NCBI GenBank assembly: GCA_016215115.1
Contig: JACRLN010000012.1
Span: forward strand, 62,001-126,000
Source of the DNA: Nitrospirota bacterium
GTDB taxonomy: Bacteria > Nitrospirota > Thermodesulfovibrionia > UBA6902
DNA: 64,000 nucleotides
Direction: 5' to 3'
The notes beneath the pieces were generated by a model that saw only the letters and a program-made list of their open reading frames with translations, was not told the DNA's origin and ran no database searches. Within the stretch, counting starts at the first letter, position 1; every line of letters begins with the position of its first letter. Positions 1 through 7,824 of this stretch are shown here, piece by piece. Position numbers and translations under genes: made by a program.

Positions 1-1766
1 AAGACTTTACCGTTAAGTGATGGTTTTAAATTTACTGTACTCAAGATCATATCCTTAACCTGACAGGCGTTAAGAGAGGGATAAAGAGTGAAAATCAATC
101 CTGCAACACCTGAGACATGAGGCGCAGCCATTGATGTGCCGGCATAACTTGTATAAGTGAAACCGCTTGCTGAAATCGGCTTTCTTGAAAGCGTTACATC
201 ATCAATATAAACTCCGTCATAATTTACTGAATTGTCAGACGTTAATCCGAATCCAAAATAAAAACTTTTAAACATTTCTGATAGATCTGTAACGTCAGTA
301 GAATACGAAACGAAATTTCCATTTATTCCTGTCCTTCTATCTATCCAATACCATATTGTTCCGTTAGTGGAAAAATTAATATTAAGATAATCTACATTGT
401 TTTCAAGCGCACCTTTCCACTGAAAAGTGAGTGTATAAATATTATCCTTCACTGATGATATGAGCGTCATAAAGCCTGCCCATGAACTTGTATTATTCAG
501 ATAATTTCCTCCGGGGCTGTCTTCAAGGCTGTTGGTCCCGCTGAGGCCTGTGCCATTTGTTATAGCCCATGTAGAATTATTGCCCCCCCTGTCCCATCCT
601 AACACCGGAAGAGATTCTGGAAAAGGTCCTGATGCACCATCAAAATTTTCACTATAGACGGTTACCGGAGAGCCATAGCTAAACTGAGGAATTGTGCTAT
701 AAATATTAACTCCAGGCGCTGCAAGATCCACTGTTTTGACTCCAAAGTTTGAGAAAGATGCGAGGTTGTCACTATGATCAGAGGCTGTAACTGTTATTAT
801 GTTGGAGCTTTTGAAACTTGCCGGATAATTTGGTATTACGTCTATGTTTGCGCTGCCGCTCCCGCCGTCGTTTCCTGCCGCACAGACTACCACTGCGCTG
901 GATGCGTCTATGGCATCTTTAAGCGCCTGGCTGTAACCGGAGCCTCCCCAACTGCAGTTTATTACATTTGCTCCTTTGGCGTTTGCATATAGTATTGCAG
1001 CAATGGCATCTGCGGTTGTTCCTGACCCGTTTACCCCCAGGAATCTTAACGGCATTATCTTTGCTTTCCACATTACACCTGTAATTCCGGTGCTATTGTT
1101 TCCAACTGCAGCAATTGTACCTGCAACATGCGTACCGTGTCCATTATAATCGGATGGGTCATTGTCATCACCTGTAAAATTCCATCCTTTGCAGTCATCT
1201 ATATAACCGTTCCCGTCATTATCTACGCCGTCCGTACAACTGGTTTCTCCTGCATTTATCCAGATATTGGCGCTCAGATCGGGATGATTATATGCAACTC
1301 CACTATCAACAACAGCAATGACAACATCATTGGACCCGGTTGTTATATCCCATGCCTCAGGCGCATCAATATCAGCATCAACGGTTCCGCCGGTCTGTCC
1401 AGTATTATTAAGTCCCCAGAGTTGAGTGAAAGGCGGATCATCTGGCGTTGTTGCCAAGGCATGAACAATAAAATTGGGTTCGGCATATTCCACATTCGGG
1501 TCGTTTTTGTAATATTCAACGGCTTCTTCCACGCTCATATCATCAGGGAGTTTTATGTGCTGGACTTTGATTTGCCTGAATTCTCTCTTCTTGACAGATT
1601 GTGCATATGCATGAAGATTATTGATTGCGACTTCACTTGAGGTGTCATTGAATTTAACCAGAATTTCCCCGGGAACGTATTCCTGCATATTATTTTTACC
1701 GAATGCGGAATGACTTAATGCTGTTCCAATTATTACAGTGATAAGAAACGATAAATTTTTCTTCAT
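1..1766 (-). CDS. Secreted subtilisin-like serine protease (S8), C-terminus outside window
   Basis: The gene starts at the ATG at 1766-1764 and runs off the left edge, so about 588 N-terminal residues are present. It opens with a signal peptide (MKKNLSFLITVIIGTALSHSAFG), then an inhibitor-type propeptide (YVPGEILVKF to about residue 100) and the subtilase domain. The catalytic triad is visible: Asp154 in VVDSG, His210 in GHGTHVAG and Ser545 in GTSMAAPH. Between the oxyanion Asn region (CAAGNDG) and the Ser block there is an insert of about 130 residues rich in W, N and S (VYSENFDG to VTLSRKPI) that looks like a beta-sandwich substrate-binding module. The DNDGNGYIDD stretch may bind calcium. 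The protein is probably exported and matured by propeptide removal. The family call is firm; substrate is unknown. Confidence 0.93.
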   Translation of the reverse strand, partial: MKKNLSFLITVIIGTALSHSAFGKNNMQEYVPGEILVKFNDTSSEVAINNLHAYAQSVKKREFRQIKVQHIKLPDDMSVEEAVEYYKNDPNVEYAEPNFIVHALATTPDDPPFTQLWGLNNTGQTGGTVDADIDAPEAWDITTGSNDVVIAVVDSGVAYNHPDLSANIWINAGETSCTDGVDNDGNGYIDDCKGWNFTGDDNDPSDYNGHGTHVAGTIAAVGNNSTGITGVMWKAKIMPLRFLGVNGSGTTADAIAAILYANAKGANVINCSWGGSGYSQALKDAIDASSAVVVCAAGNDGGSGSANIDVIPNYPASFKSSNIITVTASDHSDNLASFSNFGVKTVDLAAPGVNIYSTIPQFSYGSPVTVYSENFDGASGPFPESLPVLGWDRGGNNSTWAITNGTGLSGTNSLEDSPGGNYLNNTSSWAGFMTLISSVKDNIYTLTFQWKGALENNVDYLNINFSTNGTIWYWIDRRTGINGNFVSYSTDVTDLSEMFKSFYFGFGLTSDNSVNYDGVYIDDVTLSRKPISASGFTYTSYAGTSMAAPHVSGVAGLIFTLYPSLNACQVKDMILSTVNLKPSLNGKV

Positions 1767-1792
1767 TATGTTTATTGTAATGCTTAGTTTCG

Positions 1793-1906
1793 TTAACCCC
1801 CAAAATGCAATTAAATAATACCACAGAAATACAGTATAAATTCGTGCTTCGGATTTTTCTTTATTGTCTCTGTGTTCTCTGTGGTTAATTGCATTATTCG
1901 GGTTAA
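1793..1906. repeat. Inverted-repeat element with CTCTGTG motif
   Basis: This gene-free stretch between the subtilase and the DUF2064 gene folds back on itself. The left arm TTAACCCCCAAAATGCAATT pairs imperfectly with the right arm TTAATTGCATTATTCGGGTT. Inside are CCACAGAAATACAG and CTCTGTGTTCTCTGTGG. The CTCTGTG/CTCTGTGGTTAA part recurs upstream of ftsA at 55489-55511, which suggests a dispersed element. Confidence 0.6.
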
Positions 1907-1941
1907 GAATCAGGGATAAAGACAGAGGGATGAAAAAGGAA

Positions 1942-2586
1942 TTAAAAGGCTGGAAGAAAGGGTTCCCTGTTTAGATACCTAAGGTGTTTTTTGAGAAATT
2001 TCAACTCGTTAATAGTATCCACATCGTACCAGAAAGGGAGGAGAAATAATTTGATATCCAGATGTTCTATGTTGTCGAGGGTTTTATTTAACACCTTGGA
2101 TGAATCCCATGAAATATCGAGAAATATGTCCGGTACTATTTTCTTGCTTGCGCCTATCAGATACAGCCCGCCATCGCAGCATGGTCCAAGTACAAAATCG
2201 TGTTTATCTAAAGCGGCAAATGCCTTCTTTATATAACTCATCGGAATTGTCGGACTGTCGCTGCCAATTAAAACTATTTTAGAATATCCTTTTTTTAAAT
2301 AATCACTGAAGGCGTTTACTATCTTCTCTCCAAGGTTTGTACCTCGCTGATCAAAACTTTTTAGTTTATATTTTTTCGCAATTTCTTTAAGGAAAGCATG
2401 ATTTTTTGATGGGGCACAACCTAAAAACCTGTCTGCTTCTTTTAATCGGTCACACTGTGCAACTATTTCGGCTATGAAAGTTTTGTAGATTTCAGCAACC
2501 TTGTCCGGCTCGAGGTCAGTCTGCAACCTTGTCTTTACCCTGCCTGGAACAGGGGCTTTAACAAATGTGATAAGAGCATTTTTCAT
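1942..2586 (-). CDS. DUF2064 / TIGR04282-type nucleotidyl- or glycosyl-transferase
   Basis: The product has 214 residues, the usual size for the rSAM/selenodomain-associated transferase 1 family (DUF2064), which has a GT-A-like nucleotidyltransferase fold. Visible family motifs are the N-terminal FVKAPVPGRVKTRL (residues 8-21), GSDSP (108-112), GPCCDGGLYLIG (134-145) and the WYDVDT segment near 187-192. The first two are expected to bind the nucleotide and metal. It is read in the same direction as the PHP and two-component genes but is separated from them by about 150 bases, so it may have its own promoter. The donor and acceptor substrates cannot be read from the sequence. Confidence 0.85.
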   Translation of the reverse strand: MKNALITFVKAPVPGRVKTRLQTDLEPDKVAEIYKTFIAEIVAQCDRLKEADRFLGCAPSKNHAFLKEIAKKYKLKSFDQRGTNLGEKIVNAFSDYLKKGYSKIVLIGSDSPTIPMSYIKKAFAALDKHDFVLGPCCDGGLYLIGASKKIVPDIFLDISWDSSKVLNKTLDNIEHLDIKLFLLPFWYDVDTINELKFLKKHLRYLNREPFLPAF

Positions 2587-2738
2587 GGTTCGTAATCAAT
2601 GACAGGTTTATGCATTAACATTGAAATGCATATGCTGTTAAAATATTTATAAACAATTCATAAATTATTTTTTTTGGACATATGTGATAGAAATAGTTTA
2701 ATGAATACCCGACAACGATTGCAATGGGTTTTAGTTGT

Positions 2739-3383
2739 TTAAAAGATCCAGCACCTGCTGACTTTTCTTGTATCAACTCCCTGATAATTACCTGTCTTTA
2801 GCAGATCAAGAAAATTATCGTATGTTACCTTATCATAAAATTCAGTAAAACATGCACCCACTTCTTTTGACTCATGTGCATCAGACCCGCCTGTATAGGG
2901 CAGTTTCAGTTTTTTTGCTGCTTCAATGGCCTTGATATTTTGGGAATGATGGTTATATCCGTTATATCCCTCAATCGCAGAGAAGTCTTTTATTTGTTCT
3001 ATTTTATCGCCCAGACTGTTTCCTCCGCGAAAAGGATGAGAGGGAATAATAACACCACCGGATTCAATGACAATCCTGGTAACTTCTTCGACTGGCGCGT
3101 TTTTGATAGAAAGCTTGTCAGTATTCACTCCAAAGATCAGACAATGGCCTTCCGCTGCTGAGAATTCAACGCCCCTGAATATCATAATCCGGTCCTTATA
3201 TAATTCTCTCAATTTCTCAGCATGTTCCGATGCCTCGTATGAATAATGCTCTGTAAAAACGAGCCCCTGAAGGTTTAAAGTGACGGCGTGAAGAACGGTA
3301 TCCTCAGGCTCCGTGTAATTATCCCCGCTGAATTTAGTATGAACATGAAGATCGAGATTGAAGATCATATTTTTATGATACAC
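2739..3383 (-). CDS. PHP-domain metal-dependent hydrolase
   Basis: A 214-residue protein with the PHP signature LDLHVHTKFSGD near the N-terminus (metal ligands His13 and His15), TEHYS, SHPFRGGN and GSDAHESKEVG near the C-terminus. These supply the His/Asp ligands of a trinuclear metal site, so a phosphoesterase activity is likely; the substrate is unknown. The start is ambiguous: the upstream-most candidate is a GTG at 3383, seven bases after the stop of the preceding gene, and an ATG at 3368 would also keep the whole domain. The tight spacing suggests translational coupling with the two-component operon upstream. Confidence 0.85.
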   Translation of the reverse strand: MYHKNMIFNLDLHVHTKFSGDNYTEPEDTVLHAVTLNLQGLVFTEHYSYEASEHAEKLRELYKDRIMIFRGVEFSAAEGHCLIFGVNTDKLSIKNAPVEEVTRIVIESGGVIIPSHPFRGGNSLGDKIEQIKDFSAIEGYNGYNHHSQNIKAIEAAKKLKLPYTGGSDAHESKEVGACFTEFYDKVTYDNFLDLLKTGNYQGVDTRKVSRCWIF

Positions 3384-3390
3384 TTATAAA

Positions 3391-4050
3391 TCAATAGAAA
3401 TATTGTTCCAATCTTTCGAGCGCCTGAATATGGAGCCTCTCTGAGGGTATCATTCTGAATTCAATCAAGTTAGGTTCTTTTACAGGGGCGTCTACAGATA
3501 TAGCTGCGACCGCAAAGTATTTCCCGTACTGTTTTTCCAGAACCGGCTCTGTTGCATAGAGCGCATTCAATATATAAGCAGTCATTTTTTGGACCTCAAA
3601 TCTTAATTCTTTATTTAGATTGGGATCTGCGGTAATTGGCAGGTTTATGCTGATTAGTATAAGGCTGATATGGCTACTGATATCCGGGTTACTTAGGGCA
3701 GAGAGGAAAACACGGCTTAGCTTATTTAGCATTAAAGGTTTTGATCTCTCTTTATGGTGAGGAATGGCAAACAACAGTGACTGGTCGACAAATATTGAAC
3801 CTCTCCTGAATGTTATGCCCTTGGCAGTTGTCCCAAATTCTTTTATGAGCAGGTTATTGATTTCCTGATTGAATTTAATGCGAGGTTCGGTAATTGCTAA
3901 AGCTGGTTCCAGAAATCTCTGGATTTTGACTGCCCTGTAATAGAGTAAAGCGCTCAATACCAGAATACCGATAAGTGTCAGACTTAACATCGGCCCTGTC
4001 GATCTCATGATTGTTTTGATAACATTATCCTTCATATTAAAATTGTTCAT
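3391..4050 (-). CDS. Hypothetical membrane-anchored protein in two-component operon
   Basis: I do not recognise this 219-residue protein. It has one clear N-terminal membrane helix (about residues 18-37, MLSLTLIGILVLSALLYYRA) followed by a soluble domain with mixed alpha/beta character and no obvious catalytic motif. It overlaps the 3' end of the response regulator gene by 14 bases and ends seven bases before the PHP gene, so it is almost certainly translated from the same transcript. A sensory or scaffolding role for the two-component pair is an inference from position only. Confidence 0.7.
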   Translation of the reverse strand: MNNFNMKDNVIKTIMRSTGPMLSLTLIGILVLSALLYYRAVKIQRFLEPALAITEPRIKFNQEINNLLIKEFGTTAKGITFRRGSIFVDQSLLFAIPHHKERSKPLMLNKLSRVFLSALSNPDISSHISLILISINLPITADPNLNKELRFEVQKMTAYILNALYATEPVLEKQYGKYFAVAAISVDAPVKEPNLIEFRMIPSERLHIQALERLEQYFY

Positions 4051-4924
4051 CCAGTAAACTTATATTATTTACTGCATAATCAAAATCTTTTTCAGATAAG
4101 GTCCCCGGATGATGTATGGCCCTGTTCCTTAACTGTACAAATTTATGAAACAGCCCTATCCTGGATTTACTAATGAGGCTGCTGCTTTCCAATGCCTTAA
4201 AACATTCCGAAAGCAGGGGGAACGATTGCCCGAGGGCGCGGCGGGTGAATAATTTAAGCCGGGTCTCAAGACAATGGCCAAGCAGGAGAGATGCGACTAT
4301 CATGTCTCCATTCCTGTAATTCTCCCGTGCCTGCTCGGGAGTTACTGCTGATTTAAAGATGTGGATATTTTCACGGGATTCATGCTCTCCAGGGGCAATA
4401 TCCTGTATTTTCTGATAGATTTCCATGCATTTCTCTATCATGTCCTTCTCAAGATAGGATTCGGCAAGCAGGAACAGTTCCCTCACCTTATCAAATCCCT
4501 CTTGCTGCTTGAGGACATAAGAATAGGCCCTCCGCAGCGCTTCGGTTTTGTCATCTTTTTTGTCAAGGACATCGAAATGCCTGGCCCAGCGCTTCTCCTT
4601 TAATACATTATCTTTTGTAAAACGGAATAATTGTTCCAATACTTCGCTTTTATTGAGTTTACCGCTGATAACAATTATATTAAGTGTCGGATGGTTTTCG
4701 AAAATCTCAGGCAATGCATTGAGGCCTTCATTCAGCTTGTCAAATTCTATATCCAAAGTCATGAGGTCAAAGACCTGGGTTGTCAAAAGTTGCATTGCTT
4801 GTCTTATGCTGGCGGCCTCGCTAAATCTGATATCAGGGCGCTCGGGACCGAGCGAACGCTGAATTTCAAGCTTCAAGAGTTCCCGGTCCTCAAAGTCATC
4901 GTCGGCAATAAGTACTTTAAACAT
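4037..4924 (-). CDS. Response regulator with C-terminal HEPN-like domain
   Basis: The first 115 residues are a receiver domain: acidic DDD at 8-10, likely phospho-acceptor Asp58 in MTLDIEF, Ser87 in VISGK and a conserved-type Lys near 109. A helical, TPR-like middle section follows (about 140-185). The C-terminal part (about 200-295) is alpha-helical and carries LRNRAIHH, where Arg266-x4-His271 fits the R-x4-6-H motif of HEPN domains, many of which are RNases. No DNA-binding domain is visible, so output is probably not transcriptional. The start overlaps the stop of the kinase gene (ATG/stop overlap at 4924), showing a coupled pair. HEPN assignment is moderate; the receiver assignment is strong. 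Confidence 0.82.
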   Translation of the reverse strand: MFKVLIADDDFEDRELLKLEIQRSLGPERPDIRFSEAASIRQAMQLLTTQVFDLMTLDIEFDKLNEGLNALPEIFENHPTLNIIVISGKLNKSEVLEQLFRFTKDNVLKEKRWARHFDVLDKKDDKTEALRRAYSYVLKQQEGFDKVRELFLLAESYLEKDMIEKCMEIYQKIQDIAPGEHESRENIHIFKSAVTPEQARENYRNGDMIVASLLLGHCLETRLKLFTRRALGQSFPLLSECFKALESSSLISKSRIGLFHKFVQLRNRAIHHPGTLSEKDFDYAVNNISLLDEQF

Positions 4925-5964
4925 TAGAGCTCTTCCTCAACATAAGGCAGATTAATAATTATCTCGGTGCCTTTACCCAAAGCGGTATACTCTTTTCCGA
5001 CCCTGATTTTTCCAGCATGGAGACCAACCACATATTTGGCGAAATATAACCCTTCTCCCCATCCACCGTCAGATGCCTTACTTTTGTAGAAACAGTGGTC
5101 AGCTTCCTGCTCGTCCATACCGAGGCCTTCATCCCGGAAAAAAATAGTGAAATATCGTCTGTTGCGGTCAGTATCCTGTGAGAAAGAAATTACAATGCGG
5201 GCACGTTCCTGGTCCCGTTTTTTATATTTTATGGCATTATCGATCAGATTTTCAAAAACTGTCTTCAAAAGGGTCTGTGAAGCAAAAATGACCGGAGGCG
5301 ATGCTTCATCCTGAAGACTGAAATCAGCCAGGTCGCTGTATTGCCCGGTTAAACCGACGATCAGTTCTTTGAGCTCCACCTTTTCAAAGTTTATGAGACT
5401 TGATTCCCTTTCATCAGAGATCTTTTTAAATATGTCGATATCAGCAAAAAGCTTTTCCAAGTTGTCGTCGATACGGGCCATCACATCCTGTGGAAGGCCA
5501 TGAAGCAGGTCGAGTCTACGCTTTATCCTCCCAAGGTTATTCTTGAACTCATGGCCAATAGTTGCCGAGATATAGCGAATAAATTCATTCCGTCTCGCGA
5601 TCTCCTGATTTTTAAGTGAAAGTAATTCATTTTCACGTGTTCGCCTCTGTTTTTGCTGATAAACAAGAGTAAAATATATGCAGAGTAATGCGAAGGCGGC
5701 TATCATTGTAAAGAGTGCATAATGTGCTATCATTTTTGAGCCGTCAAGCTGACTTTGCATAATCGCGAGACTTTCATCCATTGTGGATGTTCCAGTACTG
5801 GAAACCGTTACTCTCCATGGCATCAGCCATGGCAAGAGCCTGTCAAAGGGCTTAATAAAACGGTCAACGTAAACCATACCCAACAATAGCCATATAAACA
5901 CGGTCAATGCTAAAATTAATATATACCTTAAAGAATTAAAGGTCTTTTTCACTGAAAAAGTCAT
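4924..5964 (-). CDS. Membrane sensor histidine kinase
   Basis: The 346-residue product has two membrane helices (about 13-31 and 80-102) bracketing a short extracytoplasmic loop. It then has a HisKA-like region with the H-box ISATIGHEFKNNLGRIKRRL, an N-box NLIDNAIKYKK and a G-box region DEGLGMDEQEAD followed by GGWGEGLYFAKYVV. This is an ordinary transmembrane histidine kinase. The very small sensor loop suggests it may sense through its membrane segments or a partner. It is the first gene of an operon with the HEPN-tailed regulator, a membrane protein and a PHP hydrolase, and its stop overlaps the next start. Confidence 0.92.
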   Translation of the reverse strand: MTFSVKKTFNSLRYILILALTVFIWLLLGMVYVDRFIKPFDRLLPWLMPWRVTVSSTGTSTMDESLAIMQSQLDGSKMIAHYALFTMIAAFALLCIYFTLVYQQKQRRTRENELLSLKNQEIARRNEFIRYISATIGHEFKNNLGRIKRRLDLLHGLPQDVMARIDDNLEKLFADIDIFKKISDERESSLINFEKVELKELIVGLTGQYSDLADFSLQDEASPPVIFASQTLLKTVFENLIDNAIKYKKRDQERARIVISFSQDTDRNRRYFTIFFRDEGLGMDEQEADHCFYKSKASDGGWGEGLYFAKYVVGLHAGKIRVGKEYTALGKGTEIIINLPYVEEEL

Positions 5965-6157
5965 GAGTAATTCTAACTGATTTCCATCCTTAATTTCTCA
6001 GTGATAGTAGTTGCTGTGCTTTTTACCCTTACCCTATTTCAAATATTGCCTTTGACTTTAGAATTATGTATGGCAAGTTATGCAGTACAAGATCATATGG
6101 TACGGGTAAGCTTGCATTTTAGAGCATGATGATTTTCTCAAAATGGTATAATCTTTT

Positions 6158-7432
6158 ATGCGATTTATTGCCGACCTTCACATCCATTCAAAATATTCAC
6201 GGGCAACCAGCAAAGACATGTCACCGGAAAGCATCTGGAAATGGGCGCAGCTCAAGGGCATTACAGTAATTGGCACAGGAGATTTTACCCATCCGAAATG
6301 GCTTATTGAACTGAAGGAAAAGCTCGAGCCGGCAGGCAATGGATTGTTCAGACTGAAAAAAAATTTTCTCTCTGATGACATTCCTGATTCCTGCAAGGAG
6401 GATGTCTTTTTTCTTCTCTCTGCGGAAATAAGCTGTATTTACAGCAAAAATGGCAAAACCCGGAAGATACATTCAATAGTTTTTGTCCCTGATTTTGCCG
6501 ATGCTGCAAAGATAAATTCAGCTTTGTCCAAAATCGGCAACCTCAATTCTGACGGAAGACCCATACTGGGGCTTGATGCAAAGAAACTCTTGAAAATCAT
6601 ACTGGACGCCTCTCCTGATGCCATGCTGGTCCCTGCTCATGCATGGACTCCGCACTTCTCTGTTTTTGGTGCAGTGTCGGGCTTCGATTCACTTGATGAA
6701 TGCTTTGAGGAGCTAACGCCATATATTTATGCTATTGAGACAGGACTTTCATCAGATCCGGCAATGAACTGGCGGCTTTCGGCGCTCGACAGGATAACAC
6801 TGATATCCAATTCCGATGCGCATTCCCCGGCAAAAATAGGGCGGGAGGCAAATATCTTTGATACCGAAATTTCGTATAAACATGTTATGAGCGCATTGAA
6901 AACTAAAAAAGGTTTTATCGGTACAATCGAGTTTTTCCCCGAGGAAGGGAAATACCATTTTGACGGGCACAGACAATGTGAAGTAAGACTTTCGCCAAAA
7001 GAGACTATACAGTATGACTTCCTCTGTCCGGTATGTGGTAAAAAGGTTACGGTGGGCGTAATGCACAGGGTTGAAAAGCTTGCCGACAGGAATGAAGGAT
7101 TTAAACCAAGTGGCTCTCCAGCCTTCCATTCCATAATACCCCTACCAGAAATTATTGCTGAGACACTGAAAGTTGGTGTAAACAGCAAAGCAGTTGGAAA
7201 TGAATATAATAAGTTGCTGCTGAAGCTTGGCAATGAATTCAAGATACTCATGAAGGTCCCTTTGAATGAAATAGAAAAAGCCGGGGTCCCTCTTCTCAGT
7301 GAGGCCCTATCACGGATGCGTTCAGGGGATGTTCTTATTGTGCCTGGGTTTGACGGTGAATATGGGAAGATAAAAATATTTAGCGCTATGAAGAAGAAAA
7401 AGATTAAAGATCCCAAAAGGCTTGAACTGTGA
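6158..7432 (+). CDS. Endonuclease Q family protein (PHP-type DNA repair nuclease)
   Basis: A 424-residue protein beginning FIADLHIHSKYSRATS, with metal ligands His8 and His10 of a PHP domain, GTGDFTHP, the AHAWTPHFSVFG segment, SNSDAHSP and a zinc-binding CPVCG (about residues 290-294) with MHRVEKLADR just after it. This combination is typical of the TIGR00375/EndoQ family, which nicks DNA 5' of deaminated bases such as hypoxanthine and uracil. Function in this organism is inferred from family. The ATG has no purine-rich ribosome site; a TATAAT lies only six bases upstream, so the mRNA could be leaderless. Confidence 0.85.
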   Translation: MRFIADLHIHSKYSRATSKDMSPESIWKWAQLKGITVIGTGDFTHPKWLIELKEKLEPAGNGLFRLKKNFLSDDIPDSCKEDVFFLLSAEISCIYSKNGKTRKIHSIVFVPDFADAAKINSALSKIGNLNSDGRPILGLDAKKLLKIILDASPDAMLVPAHAWTPHFSVFGAVSGFDSLDECFEELTPYIYAIETGLSSDPAMNWRLSALDRITLISNSDAHSPAKIGREANIFDTEISYKHVMSALKTKKGFIGTIEFFPEEGKYHFDGHRQCEVRLSPKETIQYDFLCPVCGKKVTVGVMHRVEKLADRNEGFKPSGSPAFHSIIPLPEIIAETLKVGVNSKAVGNEYNKLLLKLGNEFKILMKVPLNEIEKAGVPLLSEALSRMRSGDVLIVPGFDGEYGKIKIFSAMKKKKIKDPKRLEL

Positions 7433-7494
7433 TAAAATTTATAGAAGAGTTATAAGTTTTTTTTAGGTTAAACTAATAAAATGGGGGTATGAAA

Positions 7495-7803
7495 ATGTGG
7501 TACATTTCAGTTTTTGACGCCAAAGAAAACGTAACCAGGGCGGATATTAATCATGAAAGGGCAGAGTGGATAAGAAAAAGCATGGATAAGACTCTTAAAC
7601 AGAGATGTAAAACTGTTAAACGATATGAAGTGCTGGGAGGTTCTCCACTTAAAATCTTTCTTGTTATTGAAACAGAGGATCCAACTGCATTAAATCTGCT
7701 TTCGACTCATTTCGGCAACATCTGGAATTCAGTAACATATCCCGTGATCGATCGTGAAATAGCTGAGGCATTAGAGGAAGATCATACAGTTATTGGCGGT
7801 TAA
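7495..7803 (+). CDS. Small conserved-type hypothetical protein (DUF3303-like)
   Basis: A 102-residue protein starting MWYISVFDAKENVTRADINH. The pattern of a beta-strand start, a central LGGSPLKIFLVIETEDPTAL and a C-terminal VTYPVIDREIAEAL resembles small ferredoxin-fold proteins such as DUF3303, but this is only a resemblance. The start was placed at the second ATG, because the GGGGGT ribosome site at 7483-7488 abuts the first ATG (7489) and sits eight bases or so before this one. It follows the EndoQ gene by about 60 bases and converges on the lipoprotein gene. Confidence 0.6.
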   Translation: MWYISVFDAKENVTRADINHERAEWIRKSMDKTLKQRCKTVKRYEVLGGSPLKIFLVIETEDPTALNLLSTHFGNIWNSVTYPVIDREIAEALEEDHTVIGG

Positions 7804-7824
7804 GCCAAATAAAGCAGACATTGG

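Noticed and set aside
774-1640. Two plus-strand frames in the first 1.7 kb
   Set aside because: The minus strand there encodes a subtilase with a full catalytic triad.
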